Source: Sorghum bicolor
Taxonomy: Eukaryota; Streptophyta; Magnoliopsida; Poales; Poaceae
Direction: 5' to 3'
Assembly: GCF_000003195.3 (NCBI RefSeq)
Contig: NC_012873.2
Coordinates: 18,118,117-18,182,116, forward strand
DNA length: 64,000 nt
Positions within the stretch are counted from its first letter, which is position 1, and each line of letters starts with the position of its first letter. The position numbers and the translations under genes are program-made. This document shows, in pieces, positions 31,225 to 40,984 of the stretch. Under the pieces are notes generated by a model that was given only the letters and a program-made list of their open reading frames with translations, had not been told where the DNA came from and did no database searches.

Positions 31225-31912
31225 TGTTGACACCATTTTTGGGCACGTGTCCAGAATGGCAGGATAGGGTGGCAGTACGATGCGGGTTGCTGATAAGGAT
31301 GGTTGCCGATGAGGGAAAGGTTGAATGTGACTAAGTCCTCAGGCAGTAATATGGTGCCGATGACCAAGTAAAAAGGTCTGCCGATGACTATGGCAAGGGG
31401 ATTGCCGATGACGCGAAGGAGGAGTCCGGAAGCTGCCAGTTGTCATGTGGAGGAGTTTCGGTTTGTCACGAAGGATGGTTTTATTATTTCCCTAGTTATT
31501 CGCATCGTTTTGTATACGGGTTCCGTGTAATTTGGAATTCGAATTCTAATCGTGTCTGGTCATAGCTCTTTGAGCAGGGTATAAATATAAGCCCTAGGAC
31601 CTTGTAATCAGACATCTATCAATCAATCAAACACACGTTTTTACTCATATTCCAGCATTTACTTTTCGACGACTTCGTCATACGTTTTCTTTTTGTTACG
31701 AGTTCTTAGGAATTCGTCGACTCAAGCTCGGCGTATCCTCAAGTTCCGCGTGAGTACCTCTTAGCCGTGACATCCGGGCGCATCGCTGTTGTCAGGACTA
31801 AAGTATTCGAGTTATCACCTTTGCCGATAGTAAGGTCAAATCGGCTGGCACGCCTTAACGTTTGGATCGGGTATTAGCCCTTTGTGTTTGCAGACTAGTT
31901 TTTGCATCAACA
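31225..31912 (+). repeat. E2 3' LTR
   Basis: 688 bp, same length as the 5' copy, with about two substitutions. TATA box at 31580-31587. Confidence 0.96.
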
Positions 31913-31917
31913 ACTGT
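31913..31917 (+). repeat. E2 target site duplication, right copy
   Basis: ACTGT, matching 19552-19556. Confidence 0.95.
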
Positions 31918-32412
31918 AACCCGAGTTGTAATAAGCATTGAACATTATTATTACTGAATACAGTATCGCGAGGCAGAGGTTCCTCTGCTTGTCAGGCTAA
32001 TTTCGGTGATCCACCCTGTCTCTCTCACGTCGCCAGCGATCGTCGACAGCCACGTGTCTTATAGGTGGTATCAAAGCCAAGTTCCTTGGCTACCAACCCT
32101 TCCCACCCAATCTCCCACCCTAACTTGCTAGATCGAGTTGATTCATCAACCACAAACACACCAGATGGCGGCGGAGGCGGATGGCAAGGAGCGGAGACCC
32201 CATCGATCTGTGGCACCGCAGCGACATGAGTCATCCATGTCTTCAGCTACAACCACGACTGGGGGACTACATCAACAACCACGGTTCAGCGGCGTGAACC
32301 ACTGTGAGATCACTGTTCGCTCACACAAACTCTCTTGGCACCACTTTCTCGGCGAGCAAGGGTTGCGTGGTATTGTGCACGTGTAAAATTCTAGAGCTTT
32401 GCGTAGAGCAGT
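31918..32412 (+). other. Possible copia remnant (LTR end, primer site, start of gag)
   Basis: Continuation of the sequence left of E2. TGGTATCAAAGCC at 32066-32078 resembles the initiator-Met primer site typical of copia elements. An ATG at 32165 opens an 82-codon frame (MAAEADGKERRPHRS) ending at 32386; no domain is recognisable. E4 begins at 32413. It could instead be the edge of a host gene; support is weak. Confidence 0.35.
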
Positions 32413-32585
32413 TGTGGGGGTATAAACCCCTATACCCTTACGGCTAGACTTGGGCCAGAAGGCTTGGCCCATTACGAGACAAGTTCGAGGCTTGATCCGA
32501 CAGCTTGGAGTTTCGTGCAAGGAAACAAGACGTGGAGATCAAGCAGGATTCTAGTCGGTTAGAATAGGAATTGATATCGAACTAT
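32413..32585 (+). repeat. E4 5' LTR, left fragment
   Basis: Starts TGTGGGGGTATAAACCCC, homologous to the reverse complement of E3's LTRs. Broken by E3 at the target ACTAT (32581-32585). Confidence 0.9.
32581..32585. repeat. E3 target site duplication, left copy
   Basis: ACTAT, identical to 44638-44642 on the other side of E3. Confidence 0.95.
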
Positions 32586-33054
32586 TGTCGACGAAAGCTG
32601 GTCGGCAGTCTACCTTGGGGTATGCCCACGGTAGTAGTTTATCGGTAGACGGTGCGCAAACTACGAACTCGATGGTGACGCAAGACACGGACAAGCTTTT
32701 TATCTAGGTTCGGCCGCCGAGTTGGCGTAATACCTACGTCCTGCGTCTGGTTGTATTGATTTGTGCTGAGAGAATATGATGTATCACTTGTCCTCTAGGG
32801 GACCCCTGCCCCTCCTTATATAGTCTGGAGGGCAGGGTTACAGATCCGGAAACTAATCCTAGTCGGTTACAATTGCCATGGATAATTCGATATCAATTCC
32901 TATTCTAACCGACTAGAATCCTGCTTGATCTCCACATCTTGTTTCCTTGCGCGAAACTCCAGGTTGTCGGATCAAGCCTTGAACTCGTCTCGTAATGGGC
33001 CAAGCCTCCTGGCCGAAGTCTAGCCGTAAGGGTATAGGGGTTTATACCCCCACA
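32586..33054 (-). repeat. E3 3' LTR
   Basis: 469 bp; on the minus strand it begins TGTGGGGGTATAAACCCC and ends TTTCGTCGACA. Minus-strand TATA (TATATAAGG) near 32815-32823. Confidence 0.93.
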
Positions 33055-33630
33055 GCTAGTCCCCGAGCACCATGTATTGTGATGTAACACGCCGTCTTGA
33101 GCTTCTTCGATCAGTGAGACTTGTCGTCTTCAATAAGTGGGAAAGTCGCCCAAACAGTTGCAACGGTTCTTTGACCAACTCAAAAGACAGTTGATCAACA
33201 TTGACATCGAAGAAGCGAGTTGTTCGAAGAATGCATGGTGCTCTAAATTAAAAAAGATTTCTTTCCTGGTGAAGTGTGCCCACTTTACTTTTTTGAAGGG
33301 TATAAACATCAAAAAAAGCAAGCATATTCACCGCTAGGTGAAGTGTGCCCACTTAGTCCCCGAGCCTGGTAGTAGGTGACGTAGGCACGTGGTGCCAGGG
33401 TCAAAAGAAAATTCCCCAAAGTAGTTTTGAGACTGAGATGCATCGCTAGGTGCATCGTACCGATGTAGTCCCCGAGCTTGCTGGAAGGCGAATTATGAGC
33501 CTTGTAGCAAGGTCTAAAGTGAATTTACTAGTCCCCGAGCATGTCATGCTCGCCTGCAATTGAAAAGACCAGTCGACCAGTCCCCAAGCACTTAGCGTGC
33601 TTCTTGGAATTATATGTTGCTATACTGTAC
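33055..33630 (-). other. E3 3' untranslated region with dispersed polypurine-like motifs
   Basis: Non-coding. AGTCCCCGAGC (minus strand GCTCGGGGACT) occurs next to the LTR at about 33058 and again near 33353, 33467 and 33531, with an imperfect copy near 33579; the LTR-adjacent copy is the likely polypurine tract. These look like diverged monomers of the 70-bp array that follows. Confidence 0.6.
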
Positions 33631-33953
33631 GACCAGTCCCCGAGCGTGGAGTGCTCAGTGGTCGGGGCATGCTTTAAAGCTTTGAGCTGATAGACTGGGC
33701 GACCAGTCCCCGAGCGTCGAGTGCTCGGTGGTCGGTGCAGTCCTTGATGTTCCCAGCTGATAGACTGGGCGACCAGTCCCCGAGCGTCGAGTGCTCGGTG
33801 GTCGGTGCAGTCCTTTAAGTTCCGAGCTGTTAGACTAGGCGACCAGTCCCCGAGCGTCGAGTGCTCGGTGGTCGGTGCAGTCCTTGAAGTTCCGAGCTGT
33901 TAGACTAGGCGACCAGTCCCCGAGCGTCGAGTGCTCGGTGGTCGGTGCAGTCC
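33631..33953. repeat. 70-bp tandem repeat, about 4.6 copies, in E3
   Basis: GACCAGTCCCCGAGCG begins at 33631, 33701, 33771, 33841 and 33911, an exact 70-bp period. Each unit contains CCGAGC...GCTCGG (a potential stem) and two family words (CGACCA and TGGTCG). It lies between the 3' LTR and the promoter of the plus-strand gene. Confidence 0.95.
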
Positions 33954-34245
33954 CCGGATTGTTGACTCACTGGCGTATGTGTCTTCTTACTTTTGAAAAG
34001 ATCTTTCCAGTTAAAGTTGACGTGACGAGGTCTCCTGACGATATGTCAGACGGATGCATGAAAAGTTGCACCTGGCAACTGTACAACCGCTCTTTGCATG
34101 GTTTGAGAAAAGGAAACCATTAATTGGTACGAAAACTCCGCCGCATTAATTGTCTATAATCATTGTAAACCGAAACGCCGCGTCCGCCGCATGGCCTGCC
34201 CACTTCCCGAGAATACAGGAAGTGGGCGAGGTGGAGTCGCGGGTT

Positions 34246-34251
34246 TATAAG
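34246..34251 (+). promoter_or_regulatory. TATA box of E3 opposite-strand gene
   Basis: GGTTTATAAGGGCC about 115 bp upstream of the ATG at 34364; a TATA-driven leader like those in E1 and E2. Confidence 0.6.
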
Positions 34252-34363
34252 GGCCTAATAGGTCCGCCTGTACCGCTTCGCCTGCCATTGCCTTCGAACC
34301 TTCCGCTCTCATCTTCTCCAATCTCCTGCATCTTCCTAACTTCAGCCCACATTCGCACCTCTA

Positions 34364-37300
34364 ATGGCGAAGAGTGACTCCAGGAAGAGGGCCGAACTGA
34401 TGGCCAAGGAGTGGAAGAAGTCTCGCAGCACCACAAAATCTCTTGGTGACCTCGTCGATATGGGGCTTCTGCACGGCGCAGAGCTCGGCGGCTGGAGGGC
34501 ACCGGAGGGGGAGAGCTACCCCGACCCTCGCGCCGGTGAGATCGTCGTTTTTGAAGATTTCGTTAAGAGAGGCTTTGGTGTTCCTGTTCATCCTTTTCTT
34601 CAAGGTCTTCTTTTGTACTATGAGATCGGGATTTGCAATCTGCACCCGAACTCTATTCTCCTTATTTCCACCTTCATCCACCTGTGCGAGGCCTATGTTG
34701 GCATAGAGCCGCACTTCGATCTTTTCCGTTATCTGTTCTGTTTGAGGAAGAAGGGAGCAGTTGGAGGCTCCAAGGTTGCAGGTGGAGTATACCTCAACCT
34801 TCGTGATGGGATGAAGAATCGCTACCTGCATTGCCCATGGAACACTTCCTTGACCGAATGGTACAGGAAGTGGTTCTACATCAGGGAGGAACCGGGCAGC
34901 TCCACGTTCTGCGACGTTGGATACATTCCTGAGAAGAGGACGAGCTGGACCGACCGCCCGGAGTTCGACGGACCAGTGGCGGATCTCATGAAGCTGATCG
35001 ACTGGTCGCGCCTGGACGGGCTTGGCGTGGTCGGCAACTTCATTTGCCGCCGGGTGATGCCCTGCCAGAAGAGGGTGCACTCGGCGTACGAGTATGCCGG
35101 AAGCGCAGACCCGACCAGGATGCGGTCGGAGATCTTGGAGAAAGCGGAGGTACAACAGCTGTTAAACGAGCTGTTTAACTTTGCGGACGGAGGCTTCATC
35201 CGTGGCAGTGATCGGGTGCAAGCCTTCAAATTAGGACGACCAGCGCCAAAGGTATGTAGCAGATTCTGTTTGATCATTCGTATATCGTCTGCAGTTGACT
35301 CATCTTTGTTGCTTTTGCAGGTCGGTGATGTCGACCGGTACGCAGTGTATGTATCACTGGCACCGGGGATGGAAAATCCGGTGGGAGAGGTCCCGCTAGA
35401 GGAGGACGCTGCTCGGTGTACTCATTACACCAGCAGTGAGGAAGACCGAGCCCGCCCCGTCCCGACCTCCGAGGAGAGGGTAGCGGGGAAAAGGCCATTG
35501 CCGGCAGATCCCTTGCCGACACCGGAGCTGCCGGCAGATCTACCGGCGGAGAGCAGCCAAGCACCGAAGCGTCGTCGGCTCGTGCGGATCATCGACGACG
35601 ACGACGACGAGGAGGCTGCACCGTCGTTGGTCCGCCGGCCTCGGAGCCGCCCAGACACTGCGCCGGTCGCCACTGATCGAGTGGCCAGCGGCGCCGCTGC
35701 CCCGCAAGTTGCCGAGACGGGGGCACAGGTGCCGACCGGCCGGGCAAGGAGGAGGTTCACCGCGACCCACCATCGGTTAGACCTGTAAGTGTTCGACTTA
35801 CGTATTTTGGACTCCTCTCTCTCTTTTTTTTTTAACTTTTGTTCCCGTAGTGCGGCATCGGATGTCGACCCTGGCCAAACTGCCAGCCAGGGAACGGGCG
35901 AGCCTGCCCGCGGTTCTGGGGATGCGGCCCCCCAGACCGCAGAGCAGCCAACAGCTGCAGTCGCGCCTGGGAGCACCGAGGGGCTCCCAAGCGCGGCGCC
36001 GACTACAACAAGCAGCCCGACCAGGGCTGGAGAGGCTCCCCCAACTGACTCCTCAGAGAAGGGAAGATCTCCGACCGCTCCTCCTGCCGGGGGGAGTGAA
36101 GTCCCCCCGCCGCCCCGAGCAGGAGCCTCTTCGGCTGCGGGCTCCCCAGGTCTGGTCCAAGGGCCAGTAATGCCTGGGACCACCACCGGGGGTGACGCAG
36201 CACAGGAGGAGGAAACCCGGGCGGCCTCCGATGACGAGGTGGAAGAGATCGAGGGTCGTCCCCGTGATGGCCGCCAACACGTGTATGTGTGGCGCCAACG
36301 CGGGGATCACTTTATCGGTCATGAGGAGCTCGCCGAGACCGAAGAGGCCGCCAGGGTGGAGCGCGCGGCCAAGCGCCTTGTCGACGAAGTCAAGGTAAGC
36401 GGCTCTTTGTACTGTTGCGCATTCTTTTGCCTTGTCTTGCATGGTCGTTATATGCTTGCTTTGTAGGACGTAATGAAAACGGCGAAGTACCGGAAACGGT
36501 GCTTTGACCAGATAGAAGGTGTCATGGCCGAGAACAAGGCCCTTGCCGCGGAGGTAGACCGGTTGCGCGCGGAGGTCGGGGAGAAGGTGGTCGAGATGAG
36601 TGCCGAAAAGGAGCGTCGTCTCGACCTCGCTCGTCGTCTGGCCGACCAGTACCGGCTGCAGGAAGGTTAGTCGCACGCTCCGAGCAGCTTCGTGTACTTG
36701 TATAGTTTGCTTTGCTGACCAGTTTAGGATTCACGCAGACTTGGAGGAGGAGGTGGCGAGCCTCCAACAAGAGAAGGAGCAGCTCAGCCAACAGCTCGCC
36801 GGTGCGCTGGAGTCCGGGCGGCGAGCAGAAAAGGAATTGGGTCGAAAAGACCGGGAGCTATCTGGTAATGGGTGCCGCCTTGTTGGTTGCTGCCTGCCCC
36901 TTTATTTGTCTGGTATGCCGAAAGTAACGTTTCGTTTCGTTTGCAGTGCTCAAGGCGAACACCAAAAAGCACCTGGATGACCTGATCAAGGACCGGGACT
37001 CCTGGAAGGTTAACTGTTGCAGGATCTGGAAAGGAGTGTCCCCGGTCCTAGACCTGATCAGTCCCGAGCTCCCGGAGAGCCAGCCCCGCGCGCCGCAGTT
37101 GACCCCGGTCGAGAAGGCGCAACGGGCGTGGGACTGGCTCCAGCAGTTTGTGAAGGACGCCGGGGAGTTTGCCGGCGCGCATATCCTCAGCATGGTGCGC
37201 GCCCACTACGCCCTGGTCGACTTGAGTAGGCTGGAGAAGGGGTACCCGAAGGAAGTCGGCCCACAGGAAGCGGACGATCTTCGGGGTAATCTGCTGGACT

Positions 37301-37521
37301 TGTCGTCGACAGTGATCGGCGACATCAATCTGTGCGGGACGGCCACTCCTCCAGACCAGCCGAGCTCAGATAGGTCGGCCAGGGAGTTGTCGGGCGCGTC
37401 CGTTGCGGGAGATGGGCGGTCGACGCCTGCGGTCTCGACCAGCCAGGCGCCGGTGGCCCCGACCCCTTCGTCCGGGCAGCAGGGCCAGGCGGGTGATCAG
37501 CCCGAGCAGCCAGGCCAATAA
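34364..37521 (+). CDS. E3 opposite-strand six-exon gene, PF04195-type plus coiled coil, intact
   Basis: Exons read from splice signals: 34364-35251, 35321-35784, 35851-36394, 36467-36665, 36739-36864 and 36947-37521. All are GT-AG; the sum is 2,796 nt (931 codons plus stop) with every junction in phase. Exon 1 holds the 'putative gypsy type transposon' domain (PF04195-like; GEIVVFEDFVKRGFGVPVHP, LCEAYVGIEPHFDLFRYLF). Exons 2-3 are low-complexity Pro/Glu/Ala with a bipartite-type nuclear signal (KRRRLVRIIDDDDDEE) and a conserved DGRQHVYVWRQRGDHFIGHE block. Exons 4-6 are coiled coil (MAENKALAAEVDRLRAEV, DLEEEVASLQQEKEQL) then a helical domain (PVEKAQRAWDWLQQFVKDA) and a Gln/Pro tail. A polyadenylation-like AATAAA is at 37593. 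It runs opposite to E3's own gag-pol. Biochemical role unknown; likely nuclear. Confidence 0.85.
35252..35320 (+). other. 69-nt stop-free intron in E3 opposite-strand gene
   Basis: AAAG|GTATGT ... TTTTGCAG|GTCGG. It is 69 nt with no stop when read through in phase, so retention would add 23 residues. This is the second such intron seen (E1 has a 78-nt one). Confidence 0.7.
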
Positions 37522-37798
37522 AGTAGTCTGTAGGAATAGACTAGTGTTTGCCCGTCAGGGTATTTATTGTAAACTTTGTATGTAAAGTTTGTAATAAAGT
37601 TTGCTTTTTGTCATGACTGTTGTTTTGAGCGCTGTAAGAATATCTGAGTGACGTGTCACCGTATTTGTCTTGGTTGTCGCTAAGAGCATCCGTTGCAGGA
37701 ATTTTGCCGAGTGCTGTGTGTGACAAGGTATGGGCCAAAAATAGAGAATTTCATTATCAAAAATTATAAGATACTTACAAAAGAAAGTCATTAAAACT
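37522..37798. other. E3 spacer between converging genes
   Basis: 277 bp, AT-rich, with AATAAA at 37593-37598 for the plus-strand gene. Sense (minus) RNA continues through it toward the 3' LTR, so the two transcripts are complementary over the whole plus-strand gene. Confidence 0.6.
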
Positions 37799-40700
37799 TT
37801 ATGGATAGAAACGTCGCAGTTTGTCGATGTGCCAAGAGTTAGGCACTCGTGTTCCGTCTGGGTATGCCAATCTGTAGGACGTAGGTCGTGTGACCTCGGT
37901 CACCACGAAGGGTCCTTCCCAGGGAGTGGATAGCTTGTGCATTCCCTCCTGGCTTGTTTTCCATCGAAGCACCAGATCGCCGACCACGAAAGAACGGTCC
38001 TTGACATTCCTGTTGTAGTATCGCCTGACTGCTGCGAGATATTTTGCTATTCGGAGACACGACACTAAACGCTTTTCCTCCATGCAATTGATTTCGAGTC
38101 CTCTAGCATTGTCGGCGGCCGCCTGGTCGAAGTGCTCGATTCTAGGAGATCCAAAGTGTATATCGGACGGCAAGACCGCCTCTGCACCGTACACCATGAA
38201 GTAGGGAGACACCCCTGTGTTTCGACTGGTCTGAGTTCGGAGGCCCCAGACCACAGCCGGCAATTCTTTCATCCATCGACCGGGTGCTCTGTCGTTTTCT
38301 GTGTACAGCCTTTTCTTTAGGGCGTCAACGATCATTCCGTTAGCACGTTCAACTTGACCGTTGGCACGTGGATGTGCCACTGACACATATTTTATGACTA
38401 TGCCTCTGTCATCGCAGAAATCCCAAAAAGTGGTGCCAGTAAACTGAGTGCCCAGGTCGGTGATTATGCTGTTCGGAATGCCGAATCTGTGTATGATTTG
38501 ATTGAGGAACTCCACAGCCTTCTCGGAGGTTGCCTTGACCAGGGGCATGTATTCAATCCACTTGGAGAACTTGTCGATTAACACGAAGACAAACTTGAAA
38601 TTGCCCGGGGCTGGTTTAAATGGTCCGATCATGTCGAGCCCCCAGCAAGCAAAGGGCCAAGACGACGGGATGGTTTGAATTTCATGGGCAGGTACGTGGG
38701 TCCTCTTAGCGAAAAACTGACATCCTTCGCAATGCCGAACCAGTTTTTCTGCGTCGCTGACCGCGGTTGGCCAATAAAAACCTGCTCGGAAAGCCTTTCC
38801 GACCAGTGTTCTAGATGCGGCGTGGTTGCCGCAGGATCCGGCGTGTATGTCTTCCAAGAGCTTGATACCATCATCTTGGGGTATGCACTTGAGCAGTACT
38901 TCGGAGCTTGCGTTTTTCCGCATGAGTTTTCCGTCGACCAGGATGTAGTTCTTTTATCGTCGGATGAGACGCTCGTTCTCTGTTTTGTCCTGAAAGCCTG
39001 TCCCGTCTGATATGTATTTGATGAACGGGGTACGCCAGTCACGCCCACCGTTTGTCGGAGTGGCGTCATCTATGAGCATTGCCTCGGTGGGTTGTTTGTC
39101 GACCAGTGGGGAGCCTACGCTCGGCTCATGGATGTCCTGGACGAAAATACCCCGCGGGATTTGGGCCCGAGATGAGCCTAACTTTGACAACGCATCTGCT
39201 GCTTGGTTCTTATCCCGGACCACGTGGATGTACTCTATGCCATAGAAGTTAGTTTCCCATTTGCGAATTTCTTTGCAGTAGAGATCCATCTTCTCGTGGG
39301 TTGCGTCCCACTCCTTGTTGAGCTGGTTGATGACCAAAGCGGAGTCGCCGTAGACATAGAGGCGCTTGACCCCCAGTTCAACGGCTAGTCGTACGCCATG
39401 TAAGCATGCTTCGTATTCGGCGACATTGTTTGACGCCGGAAAAGGAATCCGAAGGACGTAGCGGAGTTTGTCCTTGTTTGGTGATACGAACAATATCCCA
39501 GCGCCTGCACCGTTGATGTTCAAGGACCCATCAAAGAACATTGACCAGTGGTCTGAGACATCTGGAACGGAAGGCTCGTTGAGATCCGTCCATTCGGCAA
39601 TGAAATCGACCAGGGCTTGAGACTTGACAGTGGTGCGACTCTGGAACTCTAGGGAAAATGGACATAATTCCATTGCCCATTTCACGATTCTGCCATTGGC
39701 GTCTTTATTGCGCAGGATGTCCCCGAGAGGAAAGCTGGTTGTCACCAGGACTCGATGGCCGTCGAAGTAGTGCTTCAGCTTTCTTGACGTTATCAGGATG
39801 GCGTATATAAGCTTCTGTATTTGTGGGTACCTGGCCTTGGATTCGTTTAAAACTTCACTTATGAAGTAAACGGGTCTCTGGACCTTGAAGACGTGACCTG
39901 GTTCATCTCGCTCGACCACTATTGCCGTGGAAACAACCCTGTCGGTTGCAGCAATGTAAAGGAGTAGGTCTTCATTGGGCTGAGGCGCTGTGAGGACAGG
40001 CGGTGAAGTGAGGAAGGTCTTAAGCTGAGTGAACGCAGCATTGGCTTCTTCTGTCCAAGAGAATTTTTCTGACGCTTTCAGTAGTTTGAAGAAAGGGAGG
40101 CCTTTTTCTCCCAGCCTTGAGATGAAACGACTGAGGGCGGCCATGCATCCGGTTAGCTTCTGAATATCCTTGACGTTCTTCGGTGGTCGCATGTCGAGTA
40201 CGGCTTTGACTTTTGAAGGGTTTGGTCGTATGCCGTCGCAACTGACGACGTTGCCGAGCAGTAGACCGGAAGGAACGCCGAAAATGCATTTCTTGGGGTT
40301 GAGCTTCCACTTGTACCTATTGAGTGCCTTGAAGGTTCGGTCTAAGTTGTCGATTAGGGTGCTCGCGTCCCTTGTTTTTACGACCACGTCGTCCACATAG
40401 GCCTCGACGAGGTCATCGCGAATCTCGTCGTGGAGGCATTGCTGGATGGCCCTTTGATAAGTGGCCCCGGCGTTTTTAAGTCCGAAAGACATGGTAGTGT
40501 AACAGTATGCGCCGAAGGGTGTGATGAAGGATGTTTTGATCTGATCTTCTTCCTTCAACGAGATCTGGTGATAACCAGAGTAGCAATCTAGAAAGGAGAG
40601 GAGTTCGCATCCGGCCGTTGAGTCGACCACCTCGTCGATGCGAGGAAGACCAAAAGGATCTTTAGGACAGTGTTTGTTGAGATCGGTGTAATCAACGCAC

Positions 40701-40984
40701 ATTCTCCATTCATTATTCTTTTTGCGTACAAGAACCGGATTGGCGAGCCAATCGGGATGATACACTTCTTTTATGAATCCGGCTGCTAGAAGCCGTGTTA
40801 TTTCTGTCCTAATAGCCTCCTTTTTGTCACGAGCGAACCGTCGCAGTTTTTGCTTGATTGGTCTTGCGGTCTTCGAGACGTTTAAGGAGTGCTCGATTAG
40901 GTTTCGTGGGACGCCGGGCATGTCTGCGGGTTTCCATGCGAAAACGCTCACGTTGTCCCTTAGAAACCTGACGAGCGCGTCTTC
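37799..40984 (-). pseudogene. E3 Pol (RT, dual RNase H, integrase), one TAA inside
   Basis: In frame with gag-pro after the UAG at 40985-40987. [37 protein letters not shown] and YVDDVVVK at about 40399. RNase H, then archaeal-like RNase H ([35 protein letters not shown]). Integrase: HAGSCGNHAASRTL, CEGCQF, WGLDMIG, TDLGTQFTG and NGQVERANG. The only break is TAA at 38954-38956, before KNYILVDG, at the boundary of the RNase H region and integrase; E4 has a sense codon there. The C-terminus ends LRRFYP at 37799. Confidence 0.9.

Larger units (their letters stand above)
19557..31912 (+). mobile_element. E2: complete Ty3/gypsy Tat-type retrotransposon
   Basis: 12,356 bp, with two 688-bp LTRs, a perfect ACTGT duplication, primer site, gag-pro, pol with dual RNase H, an opposite-strand PMD gene, a polypurine tract (ggggggca at 31215-31222) and 3' LTR. 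By eye the LTRs differ at only two sites (19590 region a/g, 19686 region c/t), about 0.3%. With the usual grass rate of 1.3e-8 per site per year this is roughly 0.1 million years. Two in-frame stops (22895, 24817) break the polyproteins. The whole element is extremely rich in GCCGAT/ATCGGC. Confidence 0.96.

Noticed and set aside
33631..33953. CRISPR array (regular 70-bp repeats)
   Set aside because: Whole units are tandemly repeated with no variable spacers, and they lie inside a plant retrotransposon.
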